NCBI GenBank assembly: GCA_001692895.1
Contig: KV748213.1
Location: 1,302,001-1,366,000, forward strand
Reading direction: 5' to 3'
DNA length: 64,000 nt
Source of the DNA: Cenococcum geophilum 1.58
Lineage: Eukaryota; Ascomycota; Dothideomycetes; Gloniales; Gloniaceae
In this document: one piece after another, positions 43,850 to 55,329 of the stretch
Numbering within the stretch: the stretch's first letter is position 1
Layout of the letters: the number at the start of each line of letters is the position of its first letter
Position numbers and translations under genes: made by a program
Notes under the pieces: generated by a model
What the model was told of the DNA's origin: nothing
The model's input: the letters and a program-made list of their open reading frames with translations, nothing else
Database searches by the model: none

Positions 43850-46290
43850 TACTCCAATTTTCCTCTAGAGACTAGTACTATTAACCTCCTCTAGCTACTT
43901 CTCTAATCTTATATTTTAAATTAGCTCTACTCTTTAGGCAATATACAAACTATATTAAAGACCCTAAACACTCCTCTAGGTAGCCCTACTCTATTACCAG
44001 CTTAGCAGCCCCTTACTATCTAGTATACTCTATAATTCCTAGAGCTGTTAAAGGTAGCTATAGCAACAAATACGTTGTTTACCTCTACCCCTACCCTAAA
44101 AGGCCTAGTTGTCGAGCTACTAGCCCTAGAAGACCCTAAAACTAAAGCAATATCATTAGCCTCTAGGTTAGAGTATAAGACAGTAAACAAAGTGTATGTC
44201 TCCACAGTCGTGTATATATAGTCCTACTAACACTATTTCTTTACAGTTGGGATAAGAAAGCTTATTAGTACAAGATTGCTAAGCTAGTAACCCCAACAGG
44301 AGAGGTTAATAAACTAGACCAATACGTGTTTGTTAATCGTATTTAAATTAGTAGGCATAACACTCTTTATAAGTGCCTTTAATTACTAAAGATAAATTAT
44401 AGATAAGAAAACTAAAGACTCTACGTCTTACGTCGATGTTAAGTCTAAGGGGTTGCGAGACGTTTTAAGGAAGGTCCTTAAAGATATTTACAGAATCTGC
44501 CTAAGAGAGGATAAGCCTTCGGTACGGAAATTCTCCGCTATTAAAACTTACTAGCTTATACTGCGCATAGGTCGAACAGAACGTCCTATATAATTTTCTC
44601 CCGGAACTAGAATTATATTAAAGTAGTATAAACGTTAACTCTAAGAATAAAGTATATTTGGAATATCTAGACCTCTTAATTAGCTTTATTAAAACTACCC
44701 ACACATTTATAACTAAACGCCTTAAACCCCTTCTTAAGAACCGTGAAATTACGTATAATTTACTCTAGGCTCTCTTTAAGCCGAACTCGGAGGTCTATAC
44801 TACCTATCCCGGTACTAGCGAACTAAGATACGTTAAGTATAATTATAGTAAGGAGAAAGCAAGACCGGACAGAGCCAAGTACTTCTATCTGGACTGTCGC
44901 TACTTTAATTTCAATAGGAAAGTGTTTGGAGAAGCTGCCCTCAAGCTTATTATTAAGAAGTTCCGTAAAACGAAACGGATAGACTTCCTTTAGGTATTTC
45001 CTTTAGAGTACTACCAAAAATCGAGCGAGATTAGAGCACGGCTGATTGGATATAGTTGAACGTTTAATAACTTAAGAGGCGTCCACTACCGCCAGTATTA
45101 AGGGACTGCCTTCTATAAGGATAAAGACGGCAATAGGATTAAAGTCTCTGTTAAGAGCCGAATTATAGTTAATACGGCGTATTTCTAGCAAATTAACCCT
45201 AATTACGCTAGACTATAAATTAATAAGTCGCCGGAAACACTAGACTTATAGGCCATCTACAATTCCATAGGGAGCTTAAATAAAAGAAAAGACCAAATTA
45301 AGAGGATAAATATAGATTTAACTAAAATAAAGGATTAAGACTTCCTAATTAGCAGCCTAATTGTGCTAGGTTTTAGTTTAGGTAATAAGCTCTAGTATAC
45401 GTCATCTTTACTTATACGTAAGCGGCATTTACTAATACGTTATAGTTAAGTTCGCAGTTACTAATATTAGCAACATTATATAGAACCCTTCTTCCTTTAA
45501 TAACCTTAGGATTCCTACTTAGTAGAAGGAGATTATTTAAGCTCTTAGTAAAACCTACTTATCTTAGAACTCTTACCCTATCTTAGATAACTTTATATTA
45601 GGCAAAGGGCGCGGACTCGTTACCCTCCTACAGTATATTACTATACCCTCTCTTATAATATTAGTTACACTATCTACTAAGATAGGCAAATTAGTGGGCC
45701 GCCTAGTATTAGTAAGACCTTAACAGTAGAGGCGATATTGGAATACCTTAAGAGACTACTTTACGTCGTACGTCTCTATTCCCTTATAATTATAGCTTTT
45801 TCTAACTAAGTAAATCTCTACTAGAGAATTAGGCACGACCGCGGATATACTTAAGGAGAGGCTTTTTTATATCTTTAAGATAGTAACTTACTAGAAAGCT
45901 ACTCTACTCCTTAATAAGGCGGATATGTTTGTAGAATAGCGTGCTACCAATGATATCTATTATAATGCCCTTATTTATATATTCTTACGTAAGCTTAAAT
46001 ACTATAAAGGAATCTTATTTCTTATGACTAACTAGGTAAAGATGATCGATAAAGCTATTACAAGCAGAATATACCTTACGCTCTAGTACGGTCCATTAGA
46101 TTAAAACGCTTAAGAGGTAGTTTAGAGGAGTTTCCTTAATAAGGCGAGTATAATAAAAGGAGCCGCAGATTTTACGGAAAAGGACCTTAACATTTTAGTA
46201 GGGAAGGATCTTAATGGCCGAGAGGTAAGAGCCTTTACGTCTACAGTAAAGCCAAGCTAATTGATTTTCCAATCTAGATTAAAAATGCTG
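43850..46290 (+). pseudogene. AAA+ ATPase (fungal YjoB/BCS1-like family), RIP pseudogene
   Basis: The N-terminal half includes VKSKGLRDVLRKVLKDI near 44,430, then REITYNLL-ALFKPNSEVY near 44,740 and KYFYLDCRYFNFNRKVFGEA near 44,880, the conserved N-domain of a large fungal AAA family. Next come HYRQY-GTAFYKDKDGNR, then FSLGNKLW. The AAA module follows: KGRGLVTLL at about 45,605, where Walker A should be but is unreadable, Walker B LLLNKAD at about 45,904 (LLLDEAD expected, so DE reads NK), then LKYYKGILFLMTN and TSRIYLTL. The C-terminal end is LNGREVRAFTSTV at about 46,210. It is disabled by stops at Gln/Trp sites. The start codon is uncertain. Confidence 0.88.
44191..44246 (+). other. Relict spliceosomal intron in the AAA ATPase pseudogene
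   Basis: GTATGT donor, ACTAAC branch site and TTTACAG acceptor within 56 bp. The flanking exons read EYKTVNK and WDKKAY, which join in the family's pattern. A second candidate intron lies at about 44,355-44,408. Confidence 0.75.
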
Positions 46291-46680
46291 TTTTTATGGC
46301 TTAAGCATTGGCTAGCCATAAAAAGACATAAGTATCTTTATTATATCTAAAATTCGCTATTAGTGCAAACGTAGAATTTTAGCATAATTTTATAGGAGGA
46401 GGCAAGTTTAACAATATATAGTCCTACGCTTAGCTCTCTTAAATTTACTAGGGTATTGGGGGTCTATAGAATGCATGCCTTTTTAGCGCGTAGGCAGATA
46501 TACATTTGGGATTTAGCTATCTTTTTCTTTTCTTTTTTTTTCCTATTTATACTTATTAATAGTTAGAGGCAGTACGTTACTTAAATATACTATTCATTGG
46601 CTAGTAATATATATATATATATATCCCAATAACTTTGCATTATATAGCTTTAATATAATATAAATACATAGCCTTAATCC
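46291..46680. other. Unassigned gap between the ATPase pseudogene and repeat copy 2
   Basis: Contains a TC-rich run at about 46,520-46,545 and an (AT)n run at about 46,606-46,624. No gene is seen. Confidence 0.5.
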
Positions 46681-49600
46681 TAGAGGCGTACGCATTAGAT
46701 GCTTTAATTCGATAAGAGGCCTGGACGAGGGGCGAGGAGTAGGGGGCAATAGGTAAGAGCTAGCGGCGAAAAGAGAACTAACGTGCACTTAAAAAGACCT
46801 TTAATTCCCCCTTAAAGCTTTTAAAAGCTATAAAGCAATAGCAACTTTAATAACAACAACGTTAGCATTATCTTAATTTTTATTTCGTATCCCTTACGAA
46901 ATTTTGCTTAATAAGAATAATTTCTATACTGGTCCCCCTAGAAGATTAATAGCTTTATCTTAGTACTATACAATTATAGCCCCTAAGAAGAGCGCGAGTA
47001 GTAAACCTAAAAAAAGAAATAAAGGAGTACCTCTTTTCCCCCTAAAAAGCTAAGAAGTATTAAAAGCTTAGGCACTTAATGGCATATTATTCCACTTAAG
47101 GCCTTAATTTGGAGATTCCGTCTAATAAAGCGCCTATAGACCCTATATATAATTACAAGAAAGCTTATAATAAGTATTATAAGAATAATAAGGATAACAA
47201 GGACAATAAGGAAGATTTCTATGGGGATGGAAATAACAGTTAAGTTTCTAGGAGAAGTAGTTAAGGTAATTATCCTAATAATTACCCCGCTACTCTCCCT
47301 CTTTCCTTAGCAGTTCTAAATATATAGTTTTAACGGCTAGTAGTAAATTTAATAGTTATTAAAGATAATATAGCCAATCTAGTCTTAGAAGCTAAGGGCG
47401 ATAAAGCTAGCGAAGCCGATAATTAACTAATACCTTATAGATTAGGTATGTACTTCCCCTTTTAATTTATAATAGCCTTCTCTAATAACTAGTAAATAAT
47501 AGGAATAACGACAGTGATAAGGATAAAGATAGTAAGGAGCTGCCTTCGTTAGAAGCGCTAGAAGAGCTCCTATATATACCTATACGCAACTATACCATAT
47601 ACTTAGCGCCAGACAGTAATTAAACGGATAGTTTAGTAAAGGGGCGTCGCATTAAAACCGTTCCATAATTTAGGCAGGAGCTTAGGATATTAGTCGCTAC
47701 TAGTTAAGAGTCTTTAGTAGCCTAAAAGTTAAAGAAGCGGAGGTTTAATTACGTTAAGTAACCAGATAATATTAATACTTCCGTTAGTGAGAGTAGTAAG
47801 AGCCTACGACCTAGAAAGTAATGAAGCTTACCAGCTTCCTAGAAGAACTCTCCTTTTAGCCCTCCTACCCTTAGCCTTAATAATAGCGATAACCGTATTA
47901 AGGAGCGAGCGGCCTCTACTACGTGGTCTATTAGCCCTTCCCTTTAGCGATCTTTGTCTTCTTATAATATTAGACCGCTGTAATATAAGGTTAATAATAA
48001 TTATAATTAAATTCTTAACGATGTTGTTAATGGCTCGACTAAAGAATATAATTATAGCAATAATAATGACTATGGCGAGAATGTTGTGGATAAAGGTAAG
48101 GCTAAGAACTATAATAACAGAAATAACAACAGCGGCGATACGGATAATGACGACGCTAGGGACGGCAACAGCAGTGATGGCGATAGTAGCAATAGCAATA
48201 AGGGTAATAAGGCCTATAGGTGTGCAGGGCGACGAGGACTGCTAACGCCTATTAGTGGTGGATCGAAATTAAAGCATGCTGTAAAGCATCGTCTTTAGCG
48301 GTCTCACCTTTCCCCTTTAATTTTATCTATGCATACGTCCGACTAGAGTACTGCGCTTAACAGCGATTATTGTAACCGGGCTACTATATATAATCGCCTT
48401 TATACCCAGAAGTTACTATTAAACTTAGTTTCTAACTCCGACGTTTTAAACCTAGAGCCTACTGTAAAGCGTCGTACTAGGACTAAAAATAATAAAATTA
48501 ATAAAATAAGCTTAGATGACGAATAGGAGATCGACGATATTCTAGGGGAAAGAATAACTAAGTTAGGGCGTAAATATAAAGTGGTTTGGAAGCCCACCTG
48601 GGTTTATAAGAGTAGGCTTTTAAATTTTAAAGATGCCCTTAAGTCTTACTAAAGACGCATTTGGTAAGCTAAAGCTAGATTATTATAGGCGCGCTCTTTT
48701 TCTAAAATTGCGAAAGTAAAGGGTAGAGTTGCCGTATAGAAAGGGCGGGGTTAGTAGCTTAGGCGTATTCTTATGTTTTGGTTAGTAGTTATTCTTTTAC
48801 TAGTTAAGGTGGTAATTAGTAATACTACCCTTTATACGCTAAGAAATAAACGGAACTAGGTTTACTAGGCTATTATATTAATAGGTAGCATCTATATAGT
48901 TATAGTGTCTGTATTTTCTTCTGCTTTAGTTATATTTATACGCTATATTACGGCAAGCCTACTGTCTCTAAAAGGACTCTCTTATAGGTAATGACCTAAC
49001 TACTTCCCTACCGGCATCGTATAAGGCGACGCGCTAAGCTTAGATCTAAGCCACGCTCCTAAATTATTTTAAGACACTTCTTTAACTCTTCTTTAACCCT
49101 TCTTTATGCCTTTAGTTTCCTTTATATATCCCTATATTAATAATCTACAGACTCCTTAGCTAATCCCCTTTAGTAAAATCCGCTAAGCTAAAAATAATCT
49201 AGCCCGCCTACTAGGTCCCTTACGCTCCCTAAAGATGCTTTACTCCCTTAACGGCTTTATTAATAGAGTAATAAACACGATCCTATAGTATATATACCTC
49301 TAGCTCTAACTCTAATAAAGCGATACTAGGAGCTGCCTTAAATAATTTAGAAAAGTAATTAATCCGAGTTATTTATAAGTGCTAAGAAGACGGGTTATAC
49401 GCAGTAGACATTCTTCCTTAATAATTCTACTTACTAGTTAACCTAGTTGAGCAACCTTAAGAGCCAAAACCCCTAGAATTAAAGCCTAAAACCTAAAGTC
49501 TAGAGTGAAATTTATAGAAGAGGAAGACGCACTACTTACTAATTTAAAAGAGAAATAATCTTTTATAGGACTAGATTAAAGACAGCTTTCTAAAAAGAAG

Positions 49601-49775
49601 TCTTGGGTTACTATAGGGGCATTACTATTTAAAATTAAAGGCTTAGCCTACTGTCTAAAAGAAAAGGGGGTGGCCTGCTAGGCGGAAGAATCGGCAGTAA
49701 TAGTAATGCTGTTTTTTTTAGCTTAAAATTCTATTTCTAGCTTAAGTTCTATTTATGGCGCATTTCTATAGGAAA
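46681..49775 (+). repeat. Long direct repeat, copy 2 (SANT gene unit)
   Basis: Partner of 37583-39955. Differences are dominated by transitions, with a few indels. Confidence 0.75.
46838..49700 (+). pseudogene. SANT/Myb-like protein, copy 2, with an extra chromo-like segment
   Basis: The start codon of copy 1 (ATG) is ATA here at 46838-46840, a G-to-A change. The same order follows: basic N-terminus, NKYYKNNKDNKDNKED, then an Asn/Asp-rich region and RVKFIEEEDALLTNLKEK at about 49,503. A 2-bp loss relative to copy 1 then shifts the frame inside the SANT domain. An added segment (about 48,430-49,300) encodes DDE-EIDDILGERITKLGRKY followed by VVWKPTWVYKSRLLNF at 48,518-48,657, which resembles a chromodomain-like fold by pattern only. 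It could be ancestral and lost from copy 1, or inserted. Confidence 0.65.
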
Positions 49776-51095
49776 ATGAATATGCATTGTATAGCTAGAT
49801 TAGTACGAATATCCTATCTATTAGCATATAATTTTTAATGGCTTTAAGGACTTCTTTACACTACTTATTCTTTTTATAACCAATAAACGCGAAACTGTAT
49901 CTTAGTGACTACCCTTTTCTTTCGGCCTTATCTAACGCATGCGTAATAACCACCCCTAGCGACGAATACTAGACTATCCTTATCTCCTCTTTGCCCTTAT
50001 TTATTTTAGTCTACACTACGAGTATAAAAGGACGCTAGTGCCTTAGAGAATTATTATAAGATCTATCTAGCACTTCGCTAAGCGTAAATACCGGCCTATC
50101 TTTATTCTTAGAAATTCCCGTCGGTATCTACTTATTAGTAGGGCTATAGATTATATTAATGTACTTTAGGAGTTTAGGATCGTCTAATGACTGGCGGACG
50201 ATTTTTATACCGCGATGTCTATATCCTAATACCGCTTTAAGCCTAAACTTTTAATAATTATTAAGATGAAGTTCTGCTGTTGTAAGAAACCTATTAACAA
50301 AATCCTTATAGCGGTTAGTTTTCTTCCATAAGAACGTAAACTAGTTGCTTATATAAACTTCTGGATCCCTAGACGCCCTAGCCAAACTAAAAGCAGTTAG
50401 CTAAAGAATGTTATCCCTAACTAGTGCTCCTACGGCTAAGCTAAAAACGGTCGGCTGAAGGACGTAGTCCCCTGTCTCGGCCTTATCATCCTTATCCGTT
50501 GGGGATTTAAGAGATAATAATTGCGTAGGGGTTAAGGGTGCGCTTAGTTCCTCCTTAGAGTAGCCTTAAGCAAACCTATCCTCTACTCTAGAGCATATAA
50601 AGGGGGTATAAATATTACTAGGGTAGGTCGGGTCCTTATTAGTATTCGCAGAAGAGGGAAAGGGCCGGCTTAGCATGCTAATACTAGAAGGAGTCGCCGT
50701 CGCTCTAATACTACTAAGAGAGTTAAGCTTAGGAGGTATTGGCCTCTTATTAATACCTACTAAAGGGCGAGAAAGATAGGGCTAAACGCTTGTCGTTATA
50801 TCGTCAGTACTAGAGTTAGTAGTAATTACCGTCTCCCTAATACTGTAAGAAGAGTTAAGCCTAGTAGGTATTAGTTCCTTATTAATATCCGCTAAAGGGG
50901 GAGGATAAGGATAGGGCTGGATATCGCTCGTTATATTATTAACGTAAGAGTTAATAGTATTTTCGTTAGCCTTATCTAATAATAAGTCTCTAGTGCGTAT
51001 AATTTGCCTTTAGTTACTTATAGAGCTAGTAGCTTAATAACTAGGAGTTGCTATAGGGAGTTATTAATAGATTTTCGTTGCTAGTTATAGAAGGA
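49776..51095 (-). pseudogene. Decayed fungal protein of unknown family with internal repeats
   Basis: The minus strand reads coherently for about 430 codons with few stops. The N-terminal third holds two related segments (YPPPLADINKELIPTRLNSS and YLSRPLVGINKRPIPPKLNS, about 50,900-50,700), then Ser/Thr/Pro-rich sequence. The C-terminal part appears globular: FTFLWKKTNRYKDFVNRFL at about 50,350-50,290, LKAVLGYRHRGIKIVRQSL, and SLGVVITHALDKAERKG near 49,960-49,910. There is no signal peptide, membrane segment or known catalytic motif. I do not recognise it. It lies tail-to-tail with SANT copy 2. Confidence 0.5.
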
Positions 51096-51888
51096 AAGTA
51101 TTTATAGGAAATAGAAATAGAGCGTACTAAGTAAATATTTATGGGAGGGAAGTACGGCAGAGCTACTAGCACTAAGCGGCTTCCTATATATAGGGCTGCC
51201 TAAATTCTCCATAAGCTAAAGCGTATAGTGTGTACGCCTATAGCTAAATTAAAACATAGTAATAACTTAGAGATACTGCAGAAGTTCGTATATAAGGTTT
51301 ATTATTATATATTATAAAATATATAGAAGAACCATGTAAGGTTACGATTTAGGCAGCCCCTAGCTAATACGTTAGATCTTTCTTATACTAATAGCCCTAG
51401 GGTTGCTGCGAGGAGTTAAAGCGCTAGAAGTTGCTTACTATAGCTAATTTGGTTCTCCTCGCTATATTATAGAAGCGAGAGGAGGTGTAATAGCTAAGTT
51501 AATAATAATAGTTATATTTTCCCCAGTTGTTAGAAGGATAATTTATTTCGTGGATTGCAAAACCTCCCTAACGCTTTGTATGAGCTAGAAAAATAATTTG
51601 CTTATAGAGTGAAAGATTACCTTTATACTATTTTCTAATGCCAAAAATAGAACTCTTAATAATATATAATCTTAAAAATGGCCAATGCGAGGCCTGTATA
51701 ACTATATTATATATCAGTAAACTAATAGCTAAAATTGGGGGGGGCTTTATATATTAAAGTTGACCTTACGGCCTTAATTTCCGTTTTGGTAGTTTGCGCT
51801 GCTATTCTAATTATACCTATATACCCAAGACCTAATAGCTAAATAGAAAATGCGTATTTAGGGTGATTTTATTAAAGCTACAATTGTA
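51096..51888. other. Unassigned intergenic stretch
   Basis: No protein can be read. It is moderately AT-rich and would hold the promoters of the genes on either side if both were real. Confidence 0.4.
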
Positions 51889-52140
51889 AATGCCAACTAA
51901 GAGTAATACTAGCGCAATAAAGCTAGACGTGCTAGACCTCGAAATCTTTAACTAACTCTTTAGAGAGGTATATTACCTAGAAGAAAATAATAAGTAAGCA
52001 GAGAAAGGCACTATATAACGCTATTTTAATAATAAAAGGGTTCGGATGTTATAAAAACTAAGCAGTTACAACGAGGGCGAGGGTAGGGTAAGTGGATCTG
52101 CTGACGGGAGCCATGATCTTAAATATCTAAGAAAATGGAA
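51889..52140 (+). pseudogene. Short decayed coding fragment, unknown
   Basis: From the ATG at 51889 the reading MPTKSNTSAIKLDVLDLEIF continues LFREVYYLEENNK with Gln-type stops, then RYFNNKRVRML and a Gly/Ser-rich end. It is about 80 residues, and its family is unknown. It is divergent from the 49776-51095 gene. Confidence 0.3.
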
Positions 52141-55100
52141 AAGAATGAAGATAAAAGTGGGAGTAGGCTAGCTTATAACGATATTATTCCTTAGAAATAA
52201 GGCGGGCTATATAAATGCTATATTATTACCGCTAAATAACTTAACTAAGCGGCTTTCTAATAAGTTATCGCCTAAACCTTAGGCGATAAATAACTAAAGG
52301 CGGCACTTAGGGCGTATAGGGGTTAGTTACCTTCTCTATTCTATTACTAGATCAAGTATTTAATACTATCTATAATTTTGGGGGATGCTAAATAGAAAAA
52401 GAGATAAGTATAAATCTTTTGTTTCAGCTAGTAACTTGTAAGTTTTCTATATTATTATACCCTATATTAATCTTCGTCTCCTAGCTATATGTTTATAGTG
52501 CGGCGCTATAGTTTACAAGTACTGAAACTGTGTAAATACTTTACCGGACCTTTTATTAACTTGGTCTTAATATTAAACCTAAAGCGTCTTAGAATAGGTT
52601 GGCTTGCTAGTATAGCTAACACCTATATCTTCTTTCCCTCTTCATCCTGCTTTTCTACTACTATTTTAATAAGTATTCCGCCCAGACTAGACTTCTAATA
52701 AGACTTGTATATAGTAAGAGTAGAGATTTTTATTGGGCAATCTTAGGAGTACCTAGCGTAAAATTAGCTATGCCCCTAAGCCTATAACTTAAGAACTATA
52801 CTAATGCCCCTTAGCGTGAGTTTGTTTCTTATAAAACCTAATATTATCTAGGTTTTTATCTTAATGTAGATTTTTAATACCCTCTAGGAGGCTGTTAAAA
52901 GTACCTTTATTTTATTAGCTTGCAAACTTATACTAGATAAATAGTAATACCGTATAAATACCCTCCTTGGGTAGTGGCTAGGGTTTTAGACCACTTATAA
53001 TAAGGACGCTAGAAATTATAGTTCTGCTAATTAATACCGTTAAATCTTGCCTGGCCTATGGCGACTTAACTACCTTAGCTTCGTTTTTATTATATAGGCT
53101 TTTTATACTATAAACCCTTAAGGTAGAACTAAGAAACGTATTAATAAGATTAACTACGTAGGAGCTGTATATATTTATTAGGAATACTTTAAAATATAGT
53201 CTCTAAATCTTAAAAGATTGGGAGGTTTTAAAAGCTAAAATAATAATATAGGTTGCTTGAAATACGTCCCTATACGTAAGCGGTTGAATTTCATAAGTAG
53301 CTATTATAGGAGAGAGTGAAGAAAAGCAAAATTGGTAGTAGAAGGAGATACACCCTTAAAAGATATATGGAGAAGTCACAATATTAATTAGATAAGAGCT
53401 ATTAGGACCGTCGCGGATATAATAGCTGTAGCCCCTAATAGAATTAGGTTCTTTAGTATTATTATTCCACTCTTCCTTTAAATAGCACCTAGTAAAGGAT
53501 TCCGTATAGTAGGCATAGCTGAGAATTATCGCCGCACGTATTATACTAATTCATCATCATGCATTTTATGTCTGCTTAGTGTTACCTAATACTTAACCTC
53601 TAGGAACGTATATATATAAGCCTAACGCTGCCAAATGCCATTAGATGTAAAGATAAGGTGCTAAGGTAAAAGATTTGGTTCCCTAAGCTAGATATAAATG
53701 ACTACTATTAAGGGTCTATAGTGGATAGATGCGGCCTCTACTTTAAAACATTCTCTATACCTTTCTCTTTAATATAGTTCTCTAAGCCTTAGAGATTCCT
53801 CTAAATTATAGTTTGCAATTTAATTAGAATAGATACCGTATAGGAAATATTAAATATACTTAAAACGTATGTGCGCCAGAGTGGTTATATATTAATTTAA
53901 GGAAAGTGGGTAAATAGATAACATCCTATATTTATCGCCCTCTAGTTTTTCTATAAAGAGCACTAAGGAACTCCCGTTAAGACTTAGAGAAGGAATAAAT
54001 TAAGAAAAAAGAGAGTTTATCCGCAGTCCTCTTATCTAGGTAGATGTAGAGAATTTCACTTAACATTAAATCATTAATTATTTGAGCGACTTGTTAGTAT
54101 TTTAGGCGGTTAAGATTTCCTAGACCCGCACCTGCCGTTTATTAGTCTTTTAGGCCTGTAGTAATTTAATTCCCTAATAGGCTGGTATTAGGACACGACT
54201 TTAGAGGTTCCGTTTGCTAGCCTTATATACCCTTAAGTTAGTAAGTACCGGAACGCGAAGAAGTTTTAAGCTTAGTGGTTAATCTAAGATAACTTTTTAA
54301 TGTAACTAAAGACACCTTTTTTAGATCTATATTGGCGTATAATAAGGCACTTACTTTTAGGCCAAGGTTAGTAATTGATATACTATAGCTCGAATCTTAA
54401 TCCTAGCTACTAGTGATGGCTATAAAAGGCTGCTAAATATACTAGTCCACGACTAATAGGGTCTAGCGAATTACGGCTTAAAAGAGCGAGCTAATTGTTA
54501 AAGAAGTAGCATCTATATTAAAGAATAAAATGGCCGTAAATGGCTAGCAGAAACGGGCAGACTAGGGAATGGTTTAAAAGGAGCGGTAAAAATAGTAAAG
54601 TTAAAGAAGTGATGAATAAAAGCTATAGAAGAAGGCGATAAGGCAACCGGTCCAGTAGACGGTGAAGGTAATTATACATCCCTAGCGTAATGGGGCGAAA
54701 TTAGCTTTATATATTACTTATCTCCATCCTATACCCTTAAGATTTAAAGTATTCTTAGGTTTATTAAGGCGTTTTAGCCTTTAATTCTTACGGGACGCAT
54801 TATTATATTGTTAAAAAGAAATTAATAGGAAGACGGCTGCATATCCTTACTTTAATTAGCTATTTAGTTTTCTATCGTAGATCTTTAGAGTATAAGTTAT
54901 AGTGGTGGAGTTTAGTATAGTGTGGCGTCTTAAGGGTAATGAGGCGAGGGGCTAATGCACGCTAAGCTAAAATTATAGGGGTATTATCGTTGCAATTATA
55001 ACAATAATCCCCTATAATATTTCCTGCTTCTTTTACTCTTATACCCTATTACCTTTTTTTTTTAGTTTAACTAACTTATAGGATCGTAAATGCCTCTCTA

Positions 55101-55325
55101 CTTTAGTAGTGTAGTGAAATAGATTTTAGCGCCACGGTAATTCTATTCCGTAGCCTTTCCCTTTCTAAGGCTAATTAGTATTTACTATAAGATGGAGAAG
55201 CAGTCCTTCCTAGTGCACTATTATAGCTTGCTTATACCATCCGTCCTTATTACACCGTAGGTTTACCTTCTATTGCTTCTCTCCTAAGGGATACTTATAG
55301 ATAATAGTTATTGTTAAATAAGATT
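52141..55325. other. 3.2 kb of RIP-degraded DNA, no gene assigned
   Basis: Open or coherent snippets exist (52489-52698 plus strand; the minus strand of the same bases reads SLGGILIKIVVEKQDEEGKK) but none can be followed far or identified. A C/T-rich to A/T boundary near 55,050 carries a T10 run. Confidence 0.35.
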
Positions 55326-55329
55326 AAGC

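Noticed and set aside
44020-44205. Minus-strand 61-codon frame
   Set aside because: Antisense of the AAA ATPase N-terminal exon and ends in its intron.
47787-48245. 152-codon plus-strand open frame, the longest in the window
   Set aside because: It is an off-frame reading of SANT gene copy 2. The frame matching copy 1 gives the Asn/Asp-rich sequence instead, and the Ile/Ala/Thr-rich product looks artificial.
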